A stretch of 11,997 nucleotides of DNA, from contig DJNY01000194.1 of assembly GCA_002441865.1 (NCBI GenBank), positions 1 to 11,997 on the forward strand. The letters run 5' to 3'. The translations under genes and the position numbers were made by a program. This stretch comes from Lachnospiraceae bacterium UBA6452. GTDB taxonomy: Bacteria; Bacillota; Clostridia; Lachnospirales; Lachnospiraceae. Below are positions 1 to 6,598 of this stretch, one piece after another (position 1 is the stretch's first letter; each line of letters starts with the position of its first letter). A model generated the notes under the pieces. The model did not search any database. It was given only the letters and a program-made list of their open reading frames with translations, and was not told the DNA's origin.

Positions 1-505
1 GTGTATGGGAAAGCTGCTCCTGCGTCAGATTATAAAGTGCATATGTCTGATCCTTTGCTGCCGTCACAGAGTTGCGGATGGCAAACCTGCCATTTTCCAG
101 CTTATCGATCCGTGCATAATGTCCTGTCGCTATGTAATCTGCACCAAGGCCGATACAGCGGTTCAGCAAAGCTTCCCATTTCACATACCGGTTACAGGCA
201 ATACACGGGTTAGGTGTTCTGCCCGCCAGATATTCCGCTGTGAAGTAATCGATCACGTCCTTTTGAAATTCCTGCTTGAAATTCAGCACATAATAAGGGA
301 TCCCTATTTTCTGTGCAACGCGTCTTGCATCATCGACCGCAGAAAGCCCGCAGCATCCGCCGTTTTCCGATACGGTCTCCGTATCTTCATCCTGCCAGAT
401 CTGCATGGTGACTCCCATCACATCATAGCCCTGTTCTTTTAACAAATATGCTGCCACGGAGGAATCAACGCCTCCCGACATACCTACAACTACCTTTTTT
501 CCCAT
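1..505 (-). CDS. mnmA: tRNA-specific 2-thiouridylase MnmA (N-terminal part, cut by window edge)
   Basis: MnmA adenylates U34 of the tRNAs for Lys, Glu and Gln and replaces the 2-oxygen with sulfur delivered as persulfide, giving the s2U34 needed for accurate decoding; it acts in the cytoplasm. 168 residues are visible; the family is usually about 355-370 aa, so roughly the first half is present and the stop lies beyond base 1. The ATP-pyrophosphatase PP-loop G-M-S-G-G-V-D-S-S spans residues 8-16. The family signature NPCIACN is at 99-105, with Cys101 matching the first catalytic cysteine (Cys102 in E. coli), and ATGHYAR is at 126-132. The ATG at 505 follows a good AGGAAAAG ribosome binding site. 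It is third in the nifS-nifU-mnmA run, 48 bases after nifU, which fits its need for desulfurase-derived sulfur. The second active-site cysteine lies outside the window. Confidence 0.96.
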   Translation of the reverse strand, partial: MGKKVVVGMSGGVDSSVAAYLLKEQGYDVMGVTMQIWQDEDTETVSENGGCCGLSAVDDARRVAQKIGIPYYVLNFKQEFQKDVIDYFTAEYLAGRTPNPCIACNRYVKWEALLNRCIGLGADYIATGHYARIDKLENGRFAIRNSVTAAKDQTYALYNLTQEQLSHT

Positions 506-536
506 ATCTTTTCCTGTGAACATTCTTTCTTTTCAC

Positions 537-551
537 GCCGGTATATCCGGC
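537..551 (-). other. Small GC hairpin between nifU and mnmA
   Basis: A perfect 5-bp stem (GCCGG / CCGGC) with a 5-nt loop sits between the nifU stop and the mnmA ribosome binding site. No uridine tract follows on the coding strand, so it is unlikely to be an efficient terminator. It may limit processing or decay, or mark a partial stop between the two cistrons; this is inference only. Confidence 0.35.
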
Positions 552-553
552 AT

Positions 554-991
554 TTAATATTCGTCGTCTTCCTCACCCTCACTGATATCATTCTTCGGTT
601 TGGAAAGACCTTCTATCTTAATATGATTTTTTTCTGCGTAATCCCAGAGTGCTGCATGGATCGCTTCCTCTGCCAGTAGGGAACAATGCACCTTTACAGG
701 CGGCAGTCCGTCAAGTGCCTCCATAACAGCTTTGTTGGTTACTTCAAGTGCCTGCTGGATCGTCTTGCCTTTTACAAGCTCTGTCGCCATGGAACTAGTC
801 GCCACTGCCGCACCACAGCCGAATGTCTTAAATTTACAATCCCGGATGATGCCATCGTCATCAATATCCAGATACATACGCATAATGTCACCGCACTTTG
901 CATTACCGACGGTTCCGACACCGCTTGCGTTTTCTATTTCTCCTACATTTCGCGGATTCTGAAAATGATCCATTACCTTTTCACTGTACAT
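554..991 (-). CDS. nifU: Fe-S cluster assembly scaffold protein NifU (clostridial IscU type)
   Basis: This is the scaffold on which [2Fe-2S] clusters are built from iron and NifS-derived sulfur before transfer to apoproteins. At 145 aa it is a stand-alone IscU-like N-terminal domain, without the ferredoxin-like and C-terminal NFU domains of full nitrogenase NifU. The three ligand cysteines are Cys33 (NAKCGD), Cys59 (FGCGAA) and Cys103 in KVHCSLLAEEAI; Asp35 and His102, also expected near the cluster, are present. After about residue 128 comes a short low-complexity acidic tail (SEGEEDDEY). The ATG at 991 has an AGGAG site 7 bases upstream. It follows nifS by 92 bases and precedes mnmA by 48, all on one strand. 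It could equally be called iscU; the function is secure, the name is convention. Confidence 0.94.
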   Translation of the reverse strand: MYSEKVMDHFQNPRNVGEIENASGVGTVGNAKCGDIMRMYLDIDDDGIIRDCKFKTFGCGAAVATSSMATELVKGKTIQQALEVTNKAVMEALDGLPPVKVHCSLLAEEAIHAALWDYAEKNHIKIEGLSKPKNDISEGEEDDEY

Positions 992-1083
992 AGTATTCTC
1001 CTTGTAACTCTTCTATCTATCTATATTTCTTTTTCTGTCTATATCTCTTTTCTCTGTAATCCCTTACACCAGTTAGTCTTTGC
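992..1083 (-). other. Purine-rich intercistronic leader between nifS and nifU
   Basis: This 92-base gap is the longest inside the sulfur operon. On the mRNA strand about 55 bases (roughly 1005-1058) are almost entirely purine with interspersed U, including an AGAT triplication near 1012-1023. I see no hairpin, promoter or small ORF with a ribosome binding site in it. It would be an unstructured stretch just ahead of the nifU start; any function is speculative. Confidence 0.4.
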
Positions 1084-2265
1084 TTACTTTTGCTTTTTCA
1101 GAAAATCCTCATAAAGCGGAGACATGCTGCGCAGTCTTTCCATAATGGCAGTAAGCTGCTCTACCACATAGTCCATTTCTTCCTTTGTGTTTTCCTCTGA
1201 CAGTGTCAGTCTGAGTGAGCCGTGGGCAATTTCATGTGGCAGTCCGATCGCCAGAAGGACATGGGACGGATCAAGTGAGCCTGATGTACAGGCAGATCCA
1301 CTGGATGCTGCGATTCCTTTGTTGTCCAGAAGGATCAGCATGGACTCTCCCTCAATAAACTGAAAGCTGAAATTTACATTGTTCGGCAGACGTTTCTTAC
1401 GGTCTCCGTTTAAGCGGCAATACGGGATTTCCGCTTCAATCCTGCTGATCAGGTAATCACGAAGCTCAATCTCCTTCTGCATTTTTTCATCCAGCATAGA
1501 GAAGGAACGCTTTGCTGCTGCAGCCAGTCCTACAATACCCGGAATATTTTCCGTACCAGCCCTTCTGCCTCTTTCCTGCTGTCCGCCATGGATAAAGGAA
1601 CGGATCTTGATGCCCTTTCTGATATAAAGGAAACCGATTCCCTTCGGTCCGTTTAATTTATGACCGCTTGCGGAAAGCATATCGATATGCATTTCATCTA
1701 CATTGATCGGTACCTGCGCATATGCCTGCACTGCATCGGTATGGAATAAAATATCATGTTCCTTTGCGATCTCCCCGATCTCCTTGATCGGCTGGATCGT
1801 TCCGATCTCATTGTTTGCAAACATGACAGAGATCAGTATCGTATCCGGGCGGATCGCTGCTTTCAGCTCGTCTAATTTGATCACACCGTTTTCATCCACG
1901 CCTACATAAGTCACTTCATAGCCGTGTTTTTCCAGATACTCGCATGTATGCAGTACCGCATGATGCTCGATCGCAGATGTGATGATGTGTTTTCCCTTCT
2001 GGGCATAAGCATCTGCTGTTGCCTTGATCGCCCAGTTGTCAGACTCGGAACCGCCTGCTGTAAAATAAATCTCATTTGCCTTTGCGCCGATCGTTCCGGC
2101 AATATATTCTCTCGACTCATCGAGCGCTTCTTTACTTTTGGCACCTAACTGATAGATGCTGCTTGCATTTCCGTAATACTCTTTAAAATAAGGCAGCATC
2201 GCATCCACTACAGAATCTGCTACCTTTGTTGTCGCTGCATTATCCAGATAAATCAACTTACTCAT
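1084..2265 (-). CDS. nifS: Cysteine desulfurase NifS/IscS
   Basis: This PLP enzyme converts L-cysteine to L-alanine and carries the sulfur as a persulfide on its active-site cysteine, passing it to NifU for Fe-S clusters and probably to MnmA for tRNA thiolation. At 393 aa it has the full group I aminotransferase class V length. The start is MSKLIYLDNAATTK, typical of the family. His101-His102 are in SAIEHHAVL, HTDAVQ lies at 175-180, the PLP lysine is Lys203 in SASGHKLNGPKG, and the mobile catalytic loop SSGSACTSGSLDPSHVL (321-337) puts the catalytic cysteine at Cys326. The long loop marks group I (IscS/NifS) rather than SufS. It is first in the operon behind a consensus promoter; no IscR/Rrf2 regulator gene adjoins it here. 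nifS and iscS are alternative names. Confidence 0.96.
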   Translation of the reverse strand: MSKLIYLDNAATTKVADSVVDAMLPYFKEYYGNASSIYQLGAKSKEALDESREYIAGTIGAKANEIYFTAGGSESDNWAIKATADAYAQKGKHIITSAIEHHAVLHTCEYLEKHGYEVTYVGVDENGVIKLDELKAAIRPDTILISVMFANNEIGTIQPIKEIGEIAKEHDILFHTDAVQAYAQVPINVDEMHIDMLSASGHKLNGPKGIGFLYIRKGIKIRSFIHGGQQERGRRAGTENIPGIVGLAAAAKRSFSMLDEKMQKEIELRDYLISRIEAEIPYCRLNGDRKKRLPNNVNFSFQFIEGESMLILLDNKGIAASSGSACTSGSLDPSHVLLAIGLPHEIAHGSLRLTLSEENTKEEMDYVVEQLTAIMERLRSMSPLYEDFLKKQK

Positions 2266-2312
2266 TTTCCCGTTTTTCCTTTCATATCTTAATAGTAGGA
2301 ATTTTTATTTGC

Positions 2313-2341
2313 ATCATAGCACCGCATATAGGTTCTGTCAA
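2313..2341 (-). promoter_or_regulatory. Sigma-A promoter of the nifS-nifU-mnmA operon
   Basis: On the minus strand TTGACA (2336-2341) is followed by a 17-base spacer and TATGAT (2313-2318), close to perfect for the vegetative sigma factor. Transcription would start near 2306, giving a leader of about 40 bases before the nifS ATG at 2265. I see no palindrome resembling an IscR site around it. Confidence 0.85.
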
Positions 2342-2386
2342 GAAACCGCAAAGCATATGCATAATAATAAACTTTTACAGGTAAGT

Positions 2387-3715
2387 ATGCGCAATAAATA
2401 TCCTTTTTTATCCGGTACGGTCTTACTTACGCTGACCGGATTTCTCACAAAGATCATTGGGTTCTTTTACCGTATTTTTCTGTCCCGCAGCATTGGCGAG
2501 GAGGGCATGGGGATTTACCAGCTTCTGGCTCCCATCATGGCACTTTCCTATGCCTTTACCAGTGCGGGCATCCAGACAGCCATTTCCAAATACACAGCCG
2601 CCTATCATGCACAGGGCAGAAAAAGATCCGCTCTTGCAACATTATTGACAGGTTTTCTTCTCTCTATTCTGCTTTCTGTCATCGCCACTGTCTTTTTATA
2701 TCAAAATGCCGCCATGCTCGCTGCCCGCTTTCTGCTGGAGCCGCGCTGTGAGCCCCTGATCCGCATTTTTGCCCTGTCCATTCCGTTTGCCAGCATCCAC
2801 AGCTGCATCAACGGCTATTATTACGGGCTGAAAAAAACGCTGCTGCCCTCTGCCAGCCTGCTCGTGGAACAGCTTACAAGAGTGCTCAGTGTATATGCCA
2901 TTTACACCTATGGCTATACGATCCACGCCCGTCCGACGATCGCTGTTGCCATGCTTGGTGTGCTCATCGGCGAAGTCTGCTCTACTCTTTTAAGTACGAT
3001 CGTTTTATTTGTGCAGGAAAAACAGGCTTTTCATCTGCCTGCTTCCTTTTCCGCCCGGGCAGGCGGCAGATATACAAAGGAAATTATGCTGCTTGCACTT
3101 CCGCTGATGGCAAACAGGCTTGTCCTGAACGGCCTGCAAAGTATCGAAGCAGTTTATATTCCAAACCGTCTGACACTGTACGGGCTTTCCACCGCAGATT
3201 CTCTGCGCTGTTACGGCGTTCTGACCGGAATGGTGCTGCCACTGCTTTTATTTCCAAGTGCCATTACCTCCTCTGTCTCTGTGCTCCTATTGCCTTACAT
3301 TTCCGAAGCGCAGGCTGTCGGAAATCATAAAAAGATCCGCCAAACAGTCAGAAAATGCCTGCTTGCCTGTCTGCTGCTTGGCAGCGTCTGCTGTGTATTT
3401 TTGCTCATCTTTGGCACTTTTCTCGGAAAATTGCTTTTTGACAGTACACTTGCCGGCGACTATATCCGTATGCTGAGCATTGTCTGCCCGATCCTGTATA
3501 TGGGCAGTGTGTTAAACAGTATCCTGCACGGGCTCGGACGCGCACTTTCCGCTTTTCTCTATAATGTGATCAGTCTGCTGCTGCGTCTTGCTTTTGTTTT
3601 CTTCCTGATCCCGTCCATCGGTATGTACGGCTATCTGCTCGGTATCTTTTTCAGCCAGCTCCTGTTTACAGCCCTGATTCTTTTCTCACTCCGGCGTTAT
3701 TTTCTTGCAAGATAG
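2387..3715 (+). CDS. SpoVB/MurJ-like MOP-family flippase (polysaccharide or lipid-linked precursor exporter)
   Basis: This polytopic inner-membrane protein of the MOP exporter superfamily is expected to flip lipid-linked cell wall or polysaccharide precursors; SpoVB of sporulating Firmicutes is the nearest named relative. The protein is 442 aa with about 12 hydrophobic helices. The N-terminus (FLSGTVLLTLTGFLTKIIGF) and the segment RSIGEEGMGIYQLLAPI (about 34-50) are characteristic. An in-frame TTG at 2309 would add 26 residues, but those overlap the divergent nifS promoter and look non-family. The ATG at 2387 has an AGG 5 bases upstream and starts exactly where the family begins, so I prefer it, although the ribosome binding site is weak. 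A TAGGA stands 8 bases ahead of the TTG, so the start is not fully settled. The exact substrate cannot be told from sequence, and no sporulation gene adjoins it. Confidence 0.84.
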   Translation: MRNKYPFLSGTVLLTLTGFLTKIIGFFYRIFLSRSIGEEGMGIYQLLAPIMALSYAFTSAGIQTAISKYTAAYHAQGRKRSALATLLTGFLLSILLSVIATVFLYQNAAMLAARFLLEPRCEPLIRIFALSIPFASIHSCINGYYYGLKKTLLPSASLLVEQLTRVLSVYAIYTYGYTIHARPTIAVAMLGVLIGEVCSTLLSTIVLFVQEKQAFHLPASFSARAGGRYTKEIMLLALPLMANRLVLNGLQSIEAVYIPNRLTLYGLSTADSLRCYGVLTGMVLPLLLFPSAITSSVSVLLLPYISEAQAVGNHKKIRQTVRKCLLACLLLGSVCCVFLLIFGTFLGKLLFDSTLAGDYIRMLSIVCPILYMGSVLNSILHGLGRALSAFLYNVISLLLRLAFVFFLIPSIGMYGYLLGIFFSQLLFTALILFSLRRYFLAR

Positions 3716-3733
3716 GCGTTTGTGGGCTATAAT
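3705..3733 (+). promoter_or_regulatory. Sigma-A promoter of aroF
   Basis: TTGCAA (3705-3710), a 17-base spacer and a perfect TATAAT (3728-3733) overlap the last codons of the flippase gene, whose stop is at 3713-3715. Transcription would start near 3740, about 48 bases before the aroF ATG. This lets aroF be expressed independently of the upstream gene and argues against the in-frame GTG at 3722 as a start. Confidence 0.8.
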
Positions 3734-3740
3734 GGCATAC

Positions 3741-3756
3741 GGACTGCGTTGCAGCC
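3741..3756 (+). other. Small 5'-end hairpin in the aroF leader
   Basis: At the predicted 5' end of the aroF mRNA, CTGC-GTT-GCAG forms a short stem, extended by a GG/CC pair across a bulged A. It may stabilise the 5' end. The leader is too short for a T-box or a trp-type attenuator, and I see no aromatic-rich leader peptide. Confidence 0.3.
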
Positions 3757-3787
3757 AAATATACCACAAAGAAAAGAGGGTACCCAG

Positions 3788-4819
3788 ATGGGAATGGATT
3801 TTATACAAAAATTACCAACGCCAGCCGAGATCAGAGAACAGTACCCTGTTCCGCCGGCACTGGCTGCTTTAAAAAAACAGAGAGATAAAGAGATCGCAGA
3901 TGTACTGACCGGACAGAGCGACAAGCTGCTTGTCATCATCGGTCCCTGCAGTGCGGATAATGAAGATGCCGTCTGCGATTATGTAGACAGACTTGCAAAG
4001 GTCAATGAAAAGGTCAATGACAGATTACTTGTCATCCCTCGTATTTATACAAATAAGCCGCGTACAACCGGCGAAGGCTACAAGGGCATCGTCCATCAGC
4101 CGGATCCTTCCAAAAAACCGGATCTTCTGCAGGGTATCGTAGCCATGCGTAAGATGCACATTCATGCTATGGATGTATCAGGGCTGACTGCTGCTGATGA
4201 AATGCTCTATCCGGAAAACTATCGTTATGTATTTGATTTTCTTTCCTATGTTGCCATCGGCGCACGGTCTGTAGAAGATCAGTTACATCGTCTGACGGTC
4301 AGTGGTTTTGATGTGCCTGCAGGCATGAAGAACCCAACCTCCGGTGATCTGACGGTTATGATGAACAGTGTGTATGCGGCCCAGCATCCACATACCTTTA
4401 CCTACCGTGGCTGGGAAGTGAAAACGACCGGAAATCCGCTGGCACATACCGTACTGCGTGGTTCCGTCAATCCATACGGCAGAAGTCTTCCAAATTACCA
4501 TTATGAAGATTTAAGCCGCTTAAATGATCTGTATCGGGAACGCGAGCTGTTAAACCCTGCTGCGATCATCGATGCCAACCATAACAACTCCGGCAAGAAA
4601 TTTGAACAGCAGATCCGTATTGTTAAGGAGGTTATGCATTCCAGAAAAGTAAATCCTGATATCCACTCTCTTGTGAAGGGTGTCATGATCGAAAGCTACA
4701 TTGAGGAAGGTAATCAGAAGATTGGCGAAGGCATTTACGGAAAATCCATCACAGATCCTTGTCTTGGCTGGGCGGACAGTGAAAAACTGCTTTATGAACT
4801 GGCTGAGCTTAATGTATAG
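3788..4819 (+). CDS. aroF: 3-deoxy-7-phosphoheptulonate (DAHP) synthase, class I
   Basis: DAHP synthase condenses phosphoenolpyruvate with erythrose 4-phosphate, the first step of the shikimate pathway to Phe, Tyr, Trp and folate. The protein is 343 aa, close to the 350 aa of E. coli AroG. It carries the metal-binding cysteine in GPCSADN (Cys54), the substrate-binding KPRTT (90-94), GAR (158-160), and metal ligands His265 (DANHNNS), Glu302 (GVMIESYIEEGNQ) and Asp323 (KSITDPCLGW), equivalent to Cys61, His268, Glu302 and Asp326 of AroG. There is no ACT or chorismate mutase domain. The ATG at 3788 follows AAAGAGGG; the upstream in-frame GTG at 3722 lies inside the promoter. aroF, aroG and aroH differ in feedback inhibitor, and which amino acid inhibits this enzyme cannot be read safely here. 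It appears monocistronic, with its own promoter and terminator. Confidence 0.95.
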   Translation: MGMDFIQKLPTPAEIREQYPVPPALAALKKQRDKEIADVLTGQSDKLLVIIGPCSADNEDAVCDYVDRLAKVNEKVNDRLLVIPRIYTNKPRTTGEGYKGIVHQPDPSKKPDLLQGIVAMRKMHIHAMDVSGLTAADEMLYPENYRYVFDFLSYVAIGARSVEDQLHRLTVSGFDVPAGMKNPTSGDLTVMMNSVYAAQHPHTFTYRGWEVKTTGNPLAHTVLRGSVNPYGRSLPNYHYEDLSRLNDLYRERELLNPAAIIDANHNNSGKKFEQQIRIVKEVMHSRKVNPDIHSLVKGVMIESYIEEGNQKIGEGIYGKSITDPCLGWADSEKLLYELAELNV

Positions 4820-4856
4820 TAACTTAATCTAAATAAAATATTTCTATAAAAACTTT

Positions 4857-4891
4857 TAGCCGGCGTCACATTAAAATATTGACGCCGGCTA
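4857..4891. terminator. Bidirectional intrinsic terminator between convergent genes
   Basis: A perfect 12-bp stem (TAGCCGGCGTCA / TGACGCCGGCTA) with an 11-base AT-rich loop lies between aroF (plus) and the small membrane protein gene (minus). On the minus strand it is followed by AAAGTTTTTAT, a fair U tract; on the plus strand by ATTTCAT, a weaker one. It most likely ends both the aroF transcript and the long minus-strand operon. Confidence 0.88.
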
Positions 4892-4952
4892 TTTCATAAT
4901 ATTCTATTCTACTGTTTTAATTAAGATATATCTGTTTCTTATGCAGAGCTGT

Positions 4953-5387
4953 TTATTCCATATATGGTTTCAATACCTCATATAATTCCTGCCGTAGTCC
5001 ATCACTCTTATTCACAACATAATAATAATTTCCGTAATTTCTGTATACTTTGTCCTTATATATGTCCAAGAGCCACCATGCATCCATACGATCCTTTTTC
5101 TGTGAAAAGTATGACAATATGCATTCCCAATCTTCATCACCCTTTTGAGGATCAGCGCATAAATGACATGTATATTTCTGTAAAATCATCCTTACTTTTT
5201 TCTGGTCTTCTACACTTATTCCCGTAATCGCTGTACATTTACCATCAGCAATTTTAATTGTCACCACATCAAGCTGAAGCATTGCACTCTTAGGCAGTAA
5301 TCTTCGCGGCCAAAATATAAAAGCCACTATTACCAATATGACAGCTATGATGCTGCCACCGATCACCAGAATCTTTTTTCTGTTCAT
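4953..5387 (-). CDS. Small membrane-anchored protein of unknown function
   Basis: I do not recognise this 144-aa protein. It has a lysine/arginine-flanked hydrophobic helix at about residues 6-26 (MNRKK, then ILVIGGSIIAVILVIVAFIF), with no lipobox, so it is probably an N-terminal membrane anchor with the remaining 115 residues outside the cell. The soluble part has four cysteines (51, 74, 77, 89), including a C-H-L-C pair at 74-77, and a Trp/Tyr-rich second half (DAWWLLDIY, NYYYVV). A GTG at 5393 would add two residues; I prefer the ATG at 5387 because the GGGGG ribosome binding site is 8 bases away rather than 2. It follows the glycosyltransferase stop by 37 bases and ends before the shared terminator, so it is the last gene of the operon. 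Codon use is more AT-rich (many ATA, TTA and AAA codons) than its neighbours, which may mean recent acquisition or weak constraint. Confidence 0.74.
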   Translation of the reverse strand: MNRKKILVIGGSIIAVILVIVAFIFWPRRLLPKSAMLQLDVVTIKIADGKCTAITGISVEDQKKVRMILQKYTCHLCADPQKGDEDWECILSYFSQKKDRMDAWWLLDIYKDKVYRNYGNYYYVVNKSDGLRQELYEVLKPYME

Positions 5388-5424
5388 TCCCACATCCCCC
5401 TATTTGCACATATACTGTTATCTT

Positions 5425-6597
5425 TTACTGCCTCCTGAGCCACGGATCAAGCTGATCCATGCGCTGTGCCCAGGTGTTCTGCTGACCTGTTTGAAGCCCT
5501 GCCTCTGTGATCTGTTCCATCTTGGCAGGATCGGCAAGAAGCGATCTGACGATATCCGGTAGTGCCTCTTTCTGTGTCAGAGAAAAAAGCCGACAATTTT
5601 CGCCGTCCCGCAGGATCCCATCCAGATAAGGATTGGTATCGGTCAGGCAGACCGCACCATTTAACATCGTATTATAGATTCTGTCATGTGCCCCCAGCTT
5701 AAACCACGGAAGTACATTTAAAGAAATCCTGCTGTCTCTGATCTTTTCCAGACATTCCTCTGAAAAAAGAGAATCTCCGTTGATCAGATTTTCCGGTCTT
5801 TCGCAAGGAAGTTCATTCCATTTATCACCGAATACATGCACCTTGATCCCTGCATCCACGAGTGTCTTTACGACCTCACCTCTTGTTTTATAGCGCACAT
5901 ATAGGTCAATAAAGGTAATATTCTGCATCGTTTCCTTTAGCTGTTCTTCCGTCACATCCGGTATTTCCCTGCGCAAAAAGCGTTCCACTACCTCTTCGAC
6001 CGTCTGGGACGGATCTGCCAGAAGTGCATCTATCATCTCGTAATAAAATGCCGTATACTCGTCTCCCAGACGCGTGATATACTTTTCAAACCGGGAAGGC
6101 GAGGCATAATTGCCGGTAAACACCACATCCATGCTCCGCTCCGGCATTTTCTTTAATGTCGGATGGTCGATCTGTGTTCCGCCAAGTGGCAGAAACGGTC
6201 CCATTTCAATCTTCGGAAAAAAACGCCGCATGAACTTTTCATGATTTTTGTCTATAGACAACTGACAGTAGTTACGCGGTCTTTGTGCCAGCAGTTTGTA
6301 GTAGTAATACGGATGATCCGCCAGAATGTTACAGCACTTCACATCCAACGCATCCCAGATATAAGTGCCGTTTTCATCCAGAAACTGCGGTTCCTGACAC
6401 ATTCCGTGAAAATTAAAGGAAAGCAGCATCGTATTTCCTTTTTCCAGGAAACGAAGCATTTCCCCTGTACTTTCCCACGGCTTCTTCAGATCATACAGAT
6501 AGACATCATAACCGAGCCGCAAGAGCTCTTCCTTCATCTGTCTGGAAAAATACCCCTGTGTTTCAATATCGCCTTCAAACAAGATGATCTTCTTCAT
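5425..6597 (-). CDS. CgeB-like GT-B glycosyltransferase
   Basis: A 390-aa cytoplasmic protein resembling the CgeB / Glyco_trans_1_2 type of glycosyltransferase. The N-terminal half begins with a Rossmann-like strand (KKIILFEGD) and includes ADHPYYYY at 93-100. A central MDVVFTGNYASPSRF (about 156-170) is typical of CgeB relatives. The C-terminal nucleotide-sugar domain has VHVFGDKW (253-260), then LPWFKLGAHDRIYNTMLNGAVCLTD (about 296-320), where the His-Asp-Arg and the following NGAVCLTD match the conserved donor-binding core. The start at 6597 lies one base past the RCK gene stop, with AAGGA inside that gene, so translation is probably coupled. Relatives include spore-coat CgeB, but no sporulation or capsule locus adjoins it, so sugar donor and acceptor are unknown. 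The family call is fairly secure, the role is not. Confidence 0.8.
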   Translation of the reverse strand: MKKIILFEGDIETQGYFSRQMKEELLRLGYDVYLYDLKKPWESTGEMLRFLEKGNTMLLSFNFHGMCQEPQFLDENGTYIWDALDVKCCNILADHPYYYYKLLAQRPRNYCQLSIDKNHEKFMRRFFPKIEMGPFLPLGGTQIDHPTLKKMPERSMDVVFTGNYASPSRFEKYITRLGDEYTAFYYEMIDALLADPSQTVEEVVERFLRREIPDVTEEQLKETMQNITFIDLYVRYKTRGEVVKTLVDAGIKVHVFGDKWNELPCERPENLINGDSLFSEECLEKIRDSRISLNVLPWFKLGAHDRIYNTMLNGAVCLTDTNPYLDGILRDGENCRLFSLTQKEALPDIVRSLLADPAKMEQITEAGLQTGQQNTWAQRMDQLDPWLRRQ

Positions 6598-6598
6598 A

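Noticed and set aside
1..442. Plus-strand open frames of 70 and 145 codons
   Set aside because: They are antisense to mnmA, whose minus-strand reading shows the PP-loop and NPCxxCN motifs; the plus-strand frames have no family resemblance and no ribosome binding site.
686..1114. 142-codon plus-strand open frame across nifU and the nifS-nifU gap
   Set aside because: It is antisense to the cysteine-ligand region of nifU; the predicted protein is low-complexity Ile/Ser/Phe and arises from the pyrimidine-rich gap.
2266..2341. IscR-type operator near the nifS promoter
   Set aside because: No palindrome matching known IscR sites is visible around the -35 and -10 boxes.
3722..3787. GTG-initiated N-terminal extension of DAHP synthase
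   Set aside because: It contains the promoter -10 box and precedes a good ribosome binding site and ATG at 3788, which gives the family's normal length.
3734..3787. Riboswitch, T-box or attenuator in the aroF leader
   Set aside because: The leader is only about 48 bases, with one very small hairpin, no leader peptide and no terminator.
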